A DNA stretch of 55,851 bases from Actinomycetes bacterium (GCA_021793115.1 JAJYTJ010000002.1:1-55851), one strand, 5' to 3'. Shown: positions 1-8,588, numbered from the stretch's first letter. Notes: generated by a model from the letters alone, not told the origin. Numbers and translations: made by a program.

Positions 1-1
1 G

Positions 2-55
2 ACGAAGCGCGGCCGTGGCCGCCCACGCAAGGACGCGGTGTCCCCGGCCGCCTGA
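2..55 (+). CDS. whiB7: C-terminal tail of a WhiB7-like regulator (partial, cut by window start)
   Basis: Only the last 17 codons are present. They read KRGRGRPRKDAV near the end, which contains an AT-hook (RGRPRK), and stop at 53-55. Among WhiB iron-sulfur regulators, WhiB7 is the one that ends in such an AT-hook, which contacts AT-rich DNA near the -35 region, and the mycobacterial protein ends in an almost identical string. The downstream genes (YgjP-like peptidase, DUF2342 protein, PDZ/Lon protease, UPF0182) are also neighbours of whiB7 in mycobacteria. The iron-sulfur domain lies outside the window, so the call rests on the tail and synteny. Confidence 0.6.
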   Translation, partial: TKRGRGRPRKDAVSPAA

Positions 56-68
56 GCCGGGCACGAGA

Positions 69-110
69 GCGCGGGAGCCCCGCACCCACCGTGGTGCGGG
101 GCTCCCGCGC
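69..110. terminator. Strong bidirectional hairpin between whiB7-like gene and ThiF-like gene
   Basis: A perfect 17-bp stem (69-85 pairing with 94-110) with an 8-nt loop lies between two convergent genes. It ends 3 bases before the stop of the minus-strand gene at 114 and starts 13 bases after the plus-strand stop. There is no T-run, as is usual in very GC-rich actinobacteria, so its role as a terminator is inferred from position and stem strength. Confidence 0.75.
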
Positions 111-113
111 GCG

Positions 114-1055
114 TCAGGGCTCGTCGGGCAGACCGGCGCAGCCGCAGCGCGCGTGGGTGGTCCACGTCCGTTCGCGCGGGACGGCGTCCGGCAGGCCGAC
201 CTCCCACGTGCGGCCCACGGGCGGCGGCGTGCCGTCGACCACGGCGAGCGTCGCCGCGACGGCCAGCCCCGCGGCGACGGCGGCGACGGGGCCGGGCTCG
301 GCCGGCTGCGTGCCCACGAGCTGCGACAGGAGCAGGGGCCAGGCCGGGTCGAGGTCGGCCCGGTGCAGGTCGAGGCAGCGCAGGCACGGGCCCGCGCCGG
401 GCACGACGAGCGGGCCGACCACCGTGTCGGCCTCGCGCACGACGACCGACAGGTGCGTGACGCCGAGCGAGACGAGGCGTTCGCCCCGGGCCGGGTCGGC
501 CGCGGCGCCCTCGACGACGACGAGCACGCTCGGCGTCGCGGGCCCGTCGGTGTCGACGGCCGGCGCGACGTCGTGCAGCAGCCGGGCCGCGACCGGCTCC
601 CGCGGCCTCCCGGAGTCGCTCCAGCGGTACCCCGCCGCGCCGACGTCGCCGGGGCGCACGGGCCGTTCGTCGTCGAGCAGGACGGTCCCCACGCCGGCGG
701 CGGCCAGGCCCAGCGCCACGCCGAGCCCGGTGGGCCCGAGGCCCACGACGCCCACGCACGCGGCGCCGCGGCGCCGCCGCCGGGCGGCCGGGTCGTCGTC
801 CGGCCGCAGCAGGCCCCGGGCGAGGTCCTCGGGCTGCGCGTCGGGCGTGTCGTCGGCCACCACCAGGCCGGCGAGCGCCAGGTCGGCCACGAGCGCGGCC
901 AGGCGTGGCTCGTCGGTGGTCGGGCCCAGCACGAGCAGCGCCTCGACCTCGCCGGGCCTGAGGTGGGTCAGCCGCACCGCCCACCGGGGGTCGGTGCCGA
1001 GCTGCACCTCGTCGGCGCCGCGCCGCAGCACCGGCAGCCCCGTCCGCAGCCTCAT
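114..1055 (-). CDS. ThiF/E1-like Rossmann-fold protein (ocin-ThiF-like)
   Basis: The 313-residue product has a nucleotide-binding loop around residues 125-145 (GVVGLGPTGLGVALGLAAAG), followed by a DDER element like the acidic pair after the first strand in ThiF/MoeB/E1 proteins. A CLRC pair lies in the C-terminal third and a CGC near the end; together they could bind zinc. Family members adenylate a C-terminal carboxylate, or act as leader-peptide-binding partners in azole peptide synthesis. No precursor peptide or YcaO gene is nearby, so the real role is unknown. The gene sits with conserved actinobacterial housekeeping genes, and the terminator at 1127-1161 separates it from the upstream DUF5679 gene. 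The ATG at 1055 lacks a clear ribosome-binding site. Confidence 0.7.
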   Translation of the reverse strand: MRLRTGLPVLRRGADEVQLGTDPRWAVRLTHLRPGEVEALLVLGPTTDEPRLAALVADLALAGLVVADDTPDAQPEDLARGLLRPDDDPAARRRRRGAACVGVVGLGPTGLGVALGLAAAGVGTVLLDDERPVRPGDVGAAGYRWSDSGRPREPVAARLLHDVAPAVDTDGPATPSVLVVVEGAAADPARGERLVSLGVTHLSVVVREADTVVGPLVVPGAGPCLRCLDLHRADLDPAWPLLLSQLVGTQPAEPGPVAAVAAGLAVAATLAVVDGTPPPVGRTWEVGLPDAVPRERTWTTHARCGCAGLPDEP

Positions 1056-1126
1056 GCTCTGGTCCGTCGCACCGGTGCAGGGTGCCAGCGCGGCCCGCGG
1101 CGCGGCGCCCGCCGTCCACAGACGAC

Positions 1127-1161
1127 GCGAGGGGCCCCGCCGTCATGGCGGAGCCCCTCGC
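1127..1161 (-). terminator. Hairpin terminator after the DUF5679 gene
   Basis: Arms 1127-1141 and 1147-1161 form a 15-bp stem with one mismatch and the loop GTCAT. It begins 12 bases past the stop of the minus-strand DUF5679 gene and lies before the ThiF-like gene, so it probably makes the small gene a separate transcript. Confidence 0.65.
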
Positions 1162-1173
1162 GGACGGACCGGT

Positions 1174-1332
1174 TCAGGCCTTGCCGAGGATCCGGTTGAG
1201 CTTGGTGCCGCAGACCGGGCAGACAGCCTTGGCCATCTTGCGCCCGGACTCCGAGACGACGACGTCGCCCGTCGCCTCCCGCTTCTCCTTGCACTTCACG
1301 CAGTAGAACTCACCCGCGTAGGTCTCGGCCAT
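1174..1332 (-). CDS. DUF5679 small zinc-ribbon protein
   Basis: This 52-residue protein has two CxxC knuckles (YCVKCKEK near residues 10-17 and VCPVCGTK near 37-44) separated by about 25 residues, the layout of a single zinc ribbon. It matches the short actinobacterial DUF5679 family, whose function is not established. The ATG at 1332 is preceded by a good Shine-Dalgarno (GGAGGGAC, about 3 bases away), which fixes the start against the much longer open frame that runs upstream without coding character. It probably binds zinc in the cytoplasm; a nucleic-acid or ribosome role is only a guess. Confidence 0.85.
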   Translation of the reverse strand: MAETYAGEFYCVKCKEKREATGDVVVSESGRKMAKAVCPVCGTKLNRILGKA

Positions 1333-1562
1333 CAGGTCCCTCCTCGAAGTGGTGCGTCGGTGCGCGCGAGGCGCCCGACGCGGAACGGGCCGGCGCCGTG
1401 TGCGGCGGACCCAGGGGCACACAGTACAGACCGGGCACCGTGCGCAAGGCCCGGACCGGCGCGGGACCTCCGCCGTTCGGCCGTTCGGCCCACGCCCACG
1501 ACCGCACCGCGCGCCGCGCCGAACCTGGGGACGGCGGCCCGGCGGTGCCGCGCCGGGGGGGT

Positions 1563-1575
1563 TACGGTGCGGTCT
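1563..1575 (+). promoter_or_regulatory. Leaderless promoter of the YgjP-like peptidase gene
   Basis: TACGGT (1563-1568) fits the actinobacterial -10 consensus TANNNT and stands 7 bases before the GTG at 1576, with no Shine-Dalgarno. This spacing puts transcription start on the G of the start codon. The same layout recurs at about ten genes in the window. Confidence 0.55.
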
Positions 1576-2166
1576 GTGCCGACACCCGACCCCGTCGAGG
1601 TCCGCCGCTCGCGCCGCCGCACCCGCACGGTGACCGCGTGGCGGGAGGGCGGCGTCACCGTGGTGTCCATCCCGGCCCGGTTCACGCGCGCGCAGGAGCG
1701 CGAGTGGGTCACCACGATGCTCGGTCGCCTCGAGGCCCAGGAGCGGCGCCGGCGGCCGTCCGACGCGCTGCTGCTGCAGCGCGCGACGGAGCTGTCGCGC
1801 ACGTACCTCCAGGGGCGCGCGGTGCCGGCGTCGGTGTCGTGGTCCGGCCGGCAGGGCAAGCGCTGGGGCTCGTGCACCACGCTGGACGGGACGATCCGGG
1901 TCTCGGACCGGCTGCAGGGGACGCCGCGCTGGGTGCTCGACTACGTGCTGGTGCACGAGCTGGCGCACCTGCTGCGCCCCGGGCACGACGAGCAGTTCTG
2001 GGCCCTCGTGGGGCGCTACCCCCACACCGAGCGGGCGCGGGGCTTCCTCGACGGCTACGCGCACGCGCTGGCGCGCGGCAGCCAGGGCCGGGACGACGAC
2101 GAGGGGCCGGACGACGACGCGGTCGACGACATCGACGACGACGAGGAGGACGCCGCCGGCGCCTGA
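1576..2166 (+). CDS. YgjP-like (WLM/SprT-related) zinc metallopeptidase
   Basis: The 196-residue protein has a gluzincin-type site HELAHLLRPGH: H127, E128, H131 and H137, counted from the GTG at 1576. The preceding KRWGSC motif is typical of the YgjP family (DUF45), and the following DEQFW matches it too. The C-terminus is a run of about 25 mostly Asp/Glu residues, unusual for the family and perhaps a protein- or metal-binding tail. The start was chosen because a -10 hexamer lies 7 bases upstream; a second in-frame GTG at 1567 is possible. The gene converges on the DUF2342 gene with only 3 bases between stop codons. The biological substrate is unknown; membership is clear, activity inferred from intact ligands. 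Confidence 0.85.
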   Translation: MPTPDPVEVRRSRRRTRTVTAWREGGVTVVSIPARFTRAQEREWVTTMLGRLEAQERRRRPSDALLLQRATELSRTYLQGRAVPASVSWSGRQGKRWGSCTTLDGTIRVSDRLQGTPRWVLDYVLVHELAHLLRPGHDEQFWALVGRYPHTERARGFLDGYAHALARGSQGRDDDEGPDDDAVDDIDDDEEDAAGA

Positions 2167-2169
2167 CCG

Positions 2170-3549
2170 CTACGGCGTGGCCGTCCCGGGGTCGTCGTGG
2201 CCGAGGATCTCGGCGATCGCCGCGTCCAGCTCGGCCGACTCGGCGTCGGCCTCGCGCTGGCGCGCCGCGTAGCCCGTCGGGTCGTCGAGGTCGGCCGCCG
2301 TCGGCATGAGGTCGGGATGGGTCCACACGGCGTCCCGGCCGGACTGCCCGCGCTCGGCTGCGATGGCCGCCCACAGCGCCGCGGCGTCGCGCAGCCGGCG
2401 GGGCCGGAGCTGGAGGCCGACGAGCGTCGCGAGCGTCTGCTCGGCGGGACCGCCCGCGGCCCGGCGGCGGCGCAGCATCTCGCGGAGGGCCACGGCGTGC
2501 GGCAGGTGCGCCAGCGCGGCCGCCGCGCTGACCTCGTCGACCCAGCCCTCGACGAGGGCGAGCGACGTCTCCAGCCGGTCGAGCGTGGCCTGCTGCGCGG
2601 GTGTCGTCTGCGGGCCGAACACGCCGCCCGAGAGCGCCGCCTGCAGCGCGGCCGGGTCGGTGGGGTCGACGGAGCGGACCGCCTCCTCGAGCTGGTCGGT
2701 GTCGATCGTGATGCCGCGGGCGTAGGCGCCCACCGCGTCGAGCAGGTGCGAGCGCAGCCACGGCACGTGGGTCACCAGGCGCGTCGCCGCGGCCTCGCGC
2801 AGCGCGAGGAACAGCCGCAGCTCGTCGTCGGGCACCTCGAGGCCCTCGCCGAACGCGGCGACGTTGCCGGGCACGAGCACGGGCACCGGGGAGGCCAGCA
2901 GGGGCAGGCCGATGTCCGTGGCGCCGAAGACCTCGCGCGCGAGCGTGCCGACGGCCTGGCCCACCTGGAGCCCGAAGACGGTCTGCCCGAGCCGGCGCAC
3001 CATGTCGCCGACGTCGAGGCCGGCGGCCTCGCCGCCCAGCTCGTCGCGCACCGTGGTGCCGAGCGCACCCGCGAGCGCCGTCGCGAGCGACGAGGCGATG
3101 GGCTCGGTGAGGGCGCGCCACGTGGGCAGGGTCGCCTCGACCCACTCCGCGCGGCTCCACGCCTGGCCCGCGGCGCCGCTCGGCGCGAGGTCGGTGACGG
3201 CGTCGAGCCACAGCTCGGCGACGGAGAACGCCTCGGCGACCGCCCGGCGGTCGACGGCACCCAGCGAGGCGTCGCCCCCGGCGATCGCCTGCTGGCGGGC
3301 CAGCTCGTGCGCCATCTCCCAGTTCACGCCGCCCTCGCCGCCGGCGGCGACGAGGCGCTGCACCTGGGCCGCCATCTGCCGCAGCGCCTCGGGATCGGTC
3401 GGCATGCCCGGGATCGTCGGCAGCTGGGACGGGTCGAAACCGCCCTCCCGCAGCTGCGCGATCACCTCGTCCGCCGCCGGGCCCAGCATCGAGCGCAGCA
3501 GCTGCTCCCAGCCGGCGGAGGCCGGGTCGAAGGGCGAATCGGGGCTCAT
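2170..3549 (-). CDS. DUF2342 family protein (zincin-like 'zinc-dependent metalloprotease')
   Basis: The 459-residue protein opens MSPDSPFDPASAGWEQLL and matches the DUF2342 family, conserved in actinobacteria beside the PDZ/Lon-like protease and UPF0182 genes. The family has a zincin-like fold, hence its database name. The diagnostic segment is ATRLVTHVPWLRSHLL in the middle of the protein. No canonical HExxH is visible, so proteolytic activity should not be assumed. The ATG at 3549 has AGGAG about 6 bases upstream. The next gene upstream is divergent, with 149 bases between the starts. Cytoplasmic; no signal peptide or membrane segment. Confidence 0.8.
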   Translation of the reverse strand: MSPDSPFDPASAGWEQLLRSMLGPAADEVIAQLREGGFDPSQLPTIPGMPTDPEALRQMAAQVQRLVAAGGEGGVNWEMAHELARQQAIAGGDASLGAVDRRAVAEAFSVAELWLDAVTDLAPSGAAGQAWSRAEWVEATLPTWRALTEPIASSLATALAGALGTTVRDELGGEAAGLDVGDMVRRLGQTVFGLQVGQAVGTLAREVFGATDIGLPLLASPVPVLVPGNVAAFGEGLEVPDDELRLFLALREAAATRLVTHVPWLRSHLLDAVGAYARGITIDTDQLEEAVRSVDPTDPAALQAALSGGVFGPQTTPAQQATLDRLETSLALVEGWVDEVSAAAALAHLPHAVALREMLRRRRAAGGPAEQTLATLVGLQLRPRRLRDAAALWAAIAAERGQSGRDAVWTHPDLMPTAADLDDPTGYAARQREADAESAELDAAIAEILGHDDPGTATP

Positions 3550-3686
3550 GGCGAACTCCTGTCGGGTCGGTCCGACCACGGTAACGACCGACCCGGCCGC
3601 GAGATGCCCGTGGCGGCGCCGGTGGCGGGCGGGTTCGCTCACGGCGCAGCCCGCGGGCGCCACGGCGCGCTCCCAGGGCGGTGGGG

Positions 3687-3698
3687 GATGATCGGCGG
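3687..3698 (+). promoter_or_regulatory. Leaderless promoter of the PDZ/Lon-like protease gene
   Basis: GATGAT (3687-3692) resembles the -10 hexamer TATGAT and lies 6 bases before the GTG at 3699. No ribosome-binding site is visible. Confidence 0.4.
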
Positions 3699-4874
3699 GT
3701 GCACGCCAGCCCTCCCTCACCGGCCGCGCCGTCCGAGCCGCCCGCCCCCGCGTCGCAGCAGCCGGGCGCCGGCTGGGCCGGTCCAGTCGCGCCCACGGGC
3801 GACGAGCCCGTCGTCGCGCCGCCGCGCCCGGGGCCGCGCTCCGCGCTGCTCGCGGGTGGCATGCTCGCCACGTCCCTGCTGCTCGCGGCGCTCGTGGTGC
3901 TGCCGGCGCCGTACGCCGTCGAGATGCCCGGGCCCACCGCGAACGTGCTGGGCGACCAGAACGGCACGCCCCTCATCACCATCAAGGGCGCCACGACGTA
4001 CCCGACGACCGGGCAGCTGCGGCTGACGACCGTGTCCGCCACGGGCACGCCCGGGTACCCCTCGTCGGTCGCGACCGTGATGCGCGGCTGGCTCTCGGGC
4101 AGCGACGTCGTGGTGCCCACCGAGCAGCTGGTCCCCGCGGGGCAGACCCAGCAGCAGATCAACGACATGAACACCGAGGAGATGACCTCCTCGCAGGAGA
4201 ACGCGACGGTCGCCGCCCTCACCGAGCTCGGCTACAAGGTGCCCGCGACGCTCAAGGTGGCCGGTACCACGAACGGCTCCAACGCGGCGGGCAAGCTCCA
4301 GGACGGCGACGTCCTCACGTCGATCGACGGCACGCCGATCCCGGACTACCAGACGCTCGTCACCACGCTCGCCGCGGTGAAGCCCGGCGCGACCGTGACG
4401 CTCGGCATCCGGCGCGGCGGCACCACGCTCGACGTGCCGATCGTCACCAAGGCGCGCTCCGACGGCAACGGCGCCCTCATCGGCGTGTTCATCGCCCCGA
4501 CGTTCAGCTTCCCCATCGACGTGAAGATCCAGATCGACGGCATCGGCGGCCCGAGCGCGGGGATGATGTTCGCGCTCGGCATCGTCGACCGGCTCACGCC
4601 GACCGACATCGCCGGCGGCCAGGACATCGCCGGCACGGGCACCATCGACGTCACCGGCCAGGTGGGCGCCATCGGCGGCATCCGGCAGAAGCTCGTCGGT
4701 GCGCGGCGCGACGGCGCCACGTGGTTCCTCGCCCCGAAGGCGAACTGCGGTGACGTGGTCGGGCACGTGCCGGCGGGACTGCACGTGGTGGCGGTGTCGA
4801 CGCTGCAGCAGGCGGTCGACGCGGCCACGGCCATCGGCAAGGGCACGGGCTCCGGCCTGCCGACCTGCGGCTGA
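3699..4874 (+). CDS. Membrane-anchored PDZ/Lon-like (S16) serine protease, YlbL family
   Basis: The 391-residue protein has a Pro/Ala-rich cytoplasmic N-terminus, one membrane segment (about residues 48-67), an extracytoplasmic region, a PDZ domain (about 190-265, containing LQDGDVLTSIDG) and a Lon-type catalytic domain. The Ser-Lys dyad is visible: S286 in GGPSAG and K331 in GGIRQKLVGA, with the usual spacing of about 45 residues. YlbL-type proteases act at the outer face of the membrane; in Bacillus one degrades a cell-division inhibitor after DNA damage. The GTG at 3699 was preferred to the one at 3681 because of the promoter-like hexamer. The gene is syntenic with the mycobacterial copy beside UPF0182. 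Confidence 0.9.
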   Translation: MHASPPSPAAPSEPPAPASQQPGAGWAGPVAPTGDEPVVAPPRPGPRSALLAGGMLATSLLLAALVVLPAPYAVEMPGPTANVLGDQNGTPLITIKGATTYPTTGQLRLTTVSATGTPGYPSSVATVMRGWLSGSDVVVPTEQLVPAGQTQQQINDMNTEEMTSSQENATVAALTELGYKVPATLKVAGTTNGSNAAGKLQDGDVLTSIDGTPIPDYQTLVTTLAAVKPGATVTLGIRRGGTTLDVPIVTKARSDGNGALIGVFIAPTFSFPIDVKIQIDGIGGPSAGMMFALGIVDRLTPTDIAGGQDIAGTGTIDVTGQVGAIGGIRQKLVGARRDGATWFLAPKANCGDVVGHVPAGLHVVAVSTLQQAVDAATAIGKGTGSGLPTCG

Positions 4875-4888
4875 CGCCGCGGCGTCAG
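4871..4888. terminator. Palindrome covering both convergent stop codons
   Basis: CTGACGCCGCGGCGTCAG is a perfect 18-bp palindrome. It contains the TGA of the plus-strand protease gene (4872-4874) and the TGA of the minus-strand PPA1309 gene (4885-4887). A hairpin here could end transcription from both sides while forming part of both genes. Confidence 0.5.
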
Positions 4889-5439
4889 TCCAGCGTCGAG
4901 CGCACCGCCGCGACGAGCCCCGGCACCACGGTCGGGCCCTGCGCCACCTGGTCGTCGGCGTCGAACGCCCGCGTGCGCACGGCGCACCACGAGCCGCCGC
5001 CCCGCAGCGCGCCCACCGCGAGCCGCACGTCGGTGCGGTCGGGGTGGGCCATGAGGTAGCGCAGCGCCTCGTCGGGGTCCTGCGGCATGCCCTCCTCGGC
5101 GGCGGTGGGCAGCACCACGCGCTCCACCGTGACGACGGCGCCGTCCACGGTGTCGGGCCAGCCGAGGCCGGCCAGCAGCTCCTCGAGGTCGTCGGCCTGC
5201 GGTAGGCCCTCCTGCTCCACCGACGTCAGGTGCCAGGGCGTGGTGCGTGCCGCGGCGAGCACGTCGGGCGTCATCTGGTCGGCGAGCGAGGGCTCCGCCT
5301 CGAGCGCCGCGGACGTGCGGACGAGCGCGAAGACGCGGACCGGGCCGTCCCAGCCGGCCGCGGCCACGTGGCGCTCGACCTCCTGGACGGCGAAGGCGAG
5401 CGCGGCGGTCGCCTCGGGCGAGTCGGGTCCGGGGTGCAT
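4885..5439 (-). CDS. PPA1309 family protein
   Basis: This 184-residue, acidic, soluble protein matches a small actinobacterial family named after a Cutibacterium locus. Recognisable parts are the N-terminal helix (EATAALAFAVQEVERHVAAA), a central VRVFALVRT strand, and the PHDRTDVRLAVGALRGG-like C-terminal part (here HPDRTDVRLAVGALRGG). The function is unknown. In actinobacteria it is regularly divergent from the UPF0182 membrane protein and next to the PDZ protease, as here, so the three probably share a pathway. The ATG at 5439 is preceded by AACCAT six bases upstream, a possible leaderless start. Confidence 0.85.
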   Translation of the reverse strand: MHPGPDSPEATAALAFAVQEVERHVAAAGWDGPVRVFALVRTSAALEAEPSLADQMTPDVLAAARTTPWHLTSVEQEGLPQADDLEELLAGLGWPDTVDGAVVTVERVVLPTAAEEGMPQDPDEALRYLMAHPDRTDVRLAVGALRGGGSWCAVRTRAFDADDQVAQGPTVVPGLVAAVRSTLD

Positions 5440-5551
5440 GTCGCCATGGTTGCACGCTGTGGGAACCTGGGGCACGGGCCCGGCGTTCTCACCTCGACGG
5501 TGCCGCTCCGGCGCCCGCTGTGACGTGCCCACCCGATCGCGACGAGGACCT

Positions 5552-8500
5552 GTGACTTCCCCCGAGAACTCCCGGCCGCACCCCCTGGCGCGGCGCCGTC
5601 GTGGCCCGCTCGTCCCGACGATCGTCACGATCGTCGTGCTCGTCGTCGGGCTGCTGGTGCTGTCCCAGCTGTGGACCCAGGTGCTGTGGTTCGACCAGCT
5701 CGGCTTCGGCAGCGTGCTGTGGGTGCAGTGGGGCACGCGCCTCGCGCTCTTTGTCGTCGGCTTCGCCGTCATGGCGGGCGGGGTGGCCGCCAGCCTGCAG
5801 TACGCCTACCGCTCGCGGCCGGTGTACGCGCCGAGCTCCACCGAGCAGGCCAACCTCGACCAGTACCGCGAGGCGATCGAGCCGCTGCGCCGGCTCGTCA
5901 TGATCATCGGGCCGCTGGTGCTCGGGCTGTTCGGTGGCGGCGCGGCGGGCCAGCGGTGGCAGACCGTCCAGCTGTTCCTGCACCGCCAGCACGTCGGTCG
6001 CAGCGACGCCCAGTTCGGCGTGGACCTCGGCTTCTACATGTTCACGCTGCCGCTGCTGCGGTTCATCGTGTCGTTCCTCATGACCGCGACGGTGCTCTCG
6101 ATCATCGGCGCCGTGGCGACCCACTACCTGTACGGCGGCCTGCGCCTCGGCGGCGCCGCCAAGGGGGAGCGCACCACCGTGCAGGCGCGCCGGCACCTGT
6201 CGGTGCTCGGCGCGGTGCTCATGGTGCTCGTCGCGGCCAGCTACTGGATGGACCGCTACTCGACGCTGACGAAGAGCACCGCGGCCAACGACCGCGTCCA
6301 GTTCTCCGGTGCCGCGTACACCGACGTCCACGCCGTGATCCCGTCGAAGGCGATCCTCGCGGTGGCCGCCCTGGTGGTCGCGGTGGCCTTCGTCGTCAAC
6401 GTGTTCGTCGCCAACTGGCGGCTGCCGGCGATCGGCGTCGGCCTGATGATCGTCTCGGCCGTCGTCGTCGGTGGCATCTACCCGGCGATCGTGCAGCGCT
6501 TCCAGGTGCAGCCCAACCAGCAGGCGAAGGAAGCGACGTACATCCAGCGCAACATCGACGCGACGCGGCAGGCGTACGGCCTGACGAACATCGACGTCAC
6601 GGCGTACCCCGCCGTCACCACGGCGACCGCGGGCCAGCTGCGCCAGGACGCCGACACCACGGCGTCCATCCGGCTCCTGGACCCGCAGATCGTGGCGCCC
6701 TCGTTCCGGCAGCTGCAGCAGATCCGCGGCTTCTACGACTTCCCCGACACCCTGTCGGTGGATCGCTACACGGTCAACGGCCAGAGCCGGGACACGGTGC
6801 TCGCCGTGCGCGAGCTCAACCTCGACGGGCTCGCCGACAGCCAGAAGAACTGGGTCAACGAGCACATCATCTACACGCACGGCTACGGCGTCGTCGCCGC
6901 CTACGGCAACACGCGCGGTGCGCGCGGCGCGCCGGCGTTCTGGGAGAGCGGCATCCCGACCACAGGCGCCATGGGCGCCTACGAGCCGCGCATCTACTTC
7001 GGCCAGGAGTCGCCGAGCTACTCGATCGTCGGCGGCCCGGCGGGGTCCACCGGTCAGGAGTTCGACTACCCCGACGACACCACCGGCACCGGCTCCCAGG
7101 TGACGCGGTTCCCGACGCAGCAGGTGTCGGCCGGCCCCAGCATCGGCAGCGCGTGGAACAAGCTGCTGTACACGCTGAAGTTCGGCGACGAGCAGATCCT
7201 CTTCTCCAGCTCCGTGACGCCGGAGTCGCAGATCCTCTACGACCGCGACCCGCGCACGCGCGTGCAGAAGGTGGCCCCGTACCTCGAGCTCGACGGGCGC
7301 GTGTACCCGGCCGTGATCGACGGCCGGGTGAAGTGGATCATCGACGGCTACACGACGAGCGACCAGTACCCCTACTCCGCGAGCGAGTCGCTCGTGGACG
7401 CGACGACGGACTCGCTCACCGCCACGTCGACGGCGATCCAGCCGCTCGGCTCCAAGACCGTCAACTACATCCGCAACTCGGTCAAGGCGACCGTGGACGC
7501 CTACGACGGCCACGTGGACCTGTACGCGTGGGACCCGAGCGACCCCGTGCTCAAGGCGTGGGAGGGCGTGTTCCCGACCGCGATCAAGCCGATGTCGGAC
7601 ATCTCCAGCGCGCTCATGAGCCACATGCGCTACCCCGAGGACCTCTTCAAGGTGCAGCGCACGCTGCTGGGCAAGTACCACGTGACCGACGCGTCGCAGT
7701 TCTTCACCGGGAACGACTTCTGGGACACCCCGGTGGACCCGGTGCAGAACAACACGACCGTCAAGCAGCCGCCGTACTACCTGACGCTCAAGATGCCCGA
7801 CCAGTCGCAGGCCCAGTTCTCGCTCATGTCGACGTACATCCCCATCGGCTCGACCGCGCGCAACGTGCTCACGGGGTACCTCGCGGTCGACTCGGAGGCG
7901 GGTGACGTCGCCGGAAAACCGGCGGCCGACTACGGCAAGCTGCGGCTGCTCACGCTGCCGCGCGACTCCACCGTGCCCGGGCCCAACCAGGCGGTGAGCA
8001 ACTTCCAGGCGGACACCACGGCGCAGGACGAGCTGGCGATCCTCGACCAGCACGGCTCGACCGTGCGACGCGGCAACCTGCTGACGCTGCCGGTGGGCGG
8101 CGGCCTGCTCTACGTGCAGCCCGTCTACATCCAGGCGTCCTCGGGCGCGACGTACCCGTTGCTGCAGCGCGTGCTGGTGGCGTTCGGCGACCAGGTCGGG
8201 TTCGCCGGGACGCTCGACGAGGCGCTGAACCAGGTGTTCGGCGGCAGCTCCGGGGCGACGGCCGGCGACGCCGGCACGCAGGGGGAGACGCAGAAGGCCG
8301 CGGGCGGTGTCCCCGGGGCGACGCCCACCACCGGGCCGACCGCGACGCCGACGCCGACGACCACGACGCCGCCGGCCACCGGCGACCCGCGGACGGAGCT
8401 CGCCGACGCCCTGCAGCGTGCCAGCCAGGCGATGAAGGACAGCGACCAGGCGCTCAAGAACGGGGACTTCGCGGCCTACGGCGCGGCCCAGAACCGCCTC

Positions 8501-8578
8501 GACCAGGCGGTCCAGGACGCGCTCTCGGCCGAGAACCGCCTCGGCGCGCCGAGCCCCACGCCGACCGCGACGCCCTGA
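5552..8578 (+). CDS. UPF0182 family large integral membrane protein
   Basis: The 1008-residue protein belongs to UPF0182 (COG1615). The first third holds about seven hydrophobic segments, beginning with TIVTIVVLVVGLLVLSQLW near residue 20. The rest is a large extracytoplasmic domain with family-typical stretches (LGFGSVLWVQW, YTHGYGVVAAYGN, SQILYDRDPRTRVQKVAPYL). The last 90 residues are a Pro/Thr linker followed by a helical, Gln/Asp-rich segment. The GTG at 5552 has AGGACC a few bases upstream; the open frame continues much further upstream over the PPA1309 gene, but there it is antisense and not coding. The function is unknown although the family is almost universal in actinobacteria. Confidence 0.92.
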   Translation: MTSPENSRPHPLARRRRGPLVPTIVTIVVLVVGLLVLSQLWTQVLWFDQLGFGSVLWVQWGTRLALFVVGFAVMAGGVAASLQYAYRSRPVYAPSSTEQANLDQYREAIEPLRRLVMIIGPLVLGLFGGGAAGQRWQTVQLFLHRQHVGRSDAQFGVDLGFYMFTLPLLRFIVSFLMTATVLSIIGAVATHYLYGGLRLGGAAKGERTTVQARRHLSVLGAVLMVLVAASYWMDRYSTLTKSTAANDRVQFSGAAYTDVHAVIPSKAILAVAALVVAVAFVVNVFVANWRLPAIGVGLMIVSAVVVGGIYPAIVQRFQVQPNQQAKEATYIQRNIDATRQAYGLTNIDVTAYPAVTTATAGQLRQDADTTASIRLLDPQIVAPSFRQLQQIRGFYDFPDTLSVDRYTVNGQSRDTVLAVRELNLDGLADSQKNWVNEHIIYTHGYGVVAAYGNTRGARGAPAFWESGIPTTGAMGAYEPRIYFGQESPSYSIVGGPAGSTGQEFDYPDDTTGTGSQVTRFPTQQVSAGPSIGSAWNKLLYTLKFGDEQILFSSSVTPESQILYDRDPRTRVQKVAPYLELDGRVYPAVIDGRVKWIIDGYTTSDQYPYSASESLVDATTDSLTATSTAIQPLGSKTVNYIRNSVKATVDAYDGHVDLYAWDPSDPVLKAWEGVFPTAIKPMSDISSALMSHMRYPEDLFKVQRTLLGKYHVTDASQFFTGNDFWDTPVDPVQNNTTVKQPPYYLTLKMPDQSQAQFSLMSTYIPIGSTARNVLTGYLAVDSEAGDVAGKPAADYGKLRLLTLPRDSTVPGPNQAVSNFQADTTAQDELAILDQHGSTVRRGNLLTLPVGGGLLYVQPVYIQASSGATYPLLQRVLVAFGDQVGFAGTLDEALNQVFGGSSGATAGDAGTQGETQKAAGGVPGATPTTGPTATPTPTTTTPPATGDPRTELADALQRASQAMKDSDQALKNGDFAAYGAAQNRLDQAVQDALSAENRLGAPSPTPTATP

Positions 8579-8588
8579 CCGTCAGGGC
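8572..8588. terminator. Palindrome covering both convergent stop codons
   Basis: GCCCTGACCGTCAGGGC (8-bp arms around a single C) contains the TGA of the UPF0182 gene (8576-8578) and the TGA of the convergent phosphodiesterase gene (8582-8584). This is the second such arrangement within 4 kb. Confidence 0.45.

Noticed and set aside
114..1055. Azole-peptide (TOMM) biosynthesis gene
   Set aside because: The ThiF-like fold fits, but no precursor peptide, YcaO, dehydrogenase or maturation protease is nearby. The surroundings are conserved housekeeping genes.
5489..8053. Very long open frame on the minus strand inside UPF0182
   Set aside because: It is antisense to a recognised family protein. 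It has the Arg/Val/His/Gly-rich composition of GC-rich shadow frames and no recognisable domain. Similar shadows at 16079-17542, 19379-20830 and 27894-29999 were rejected for the same reason.
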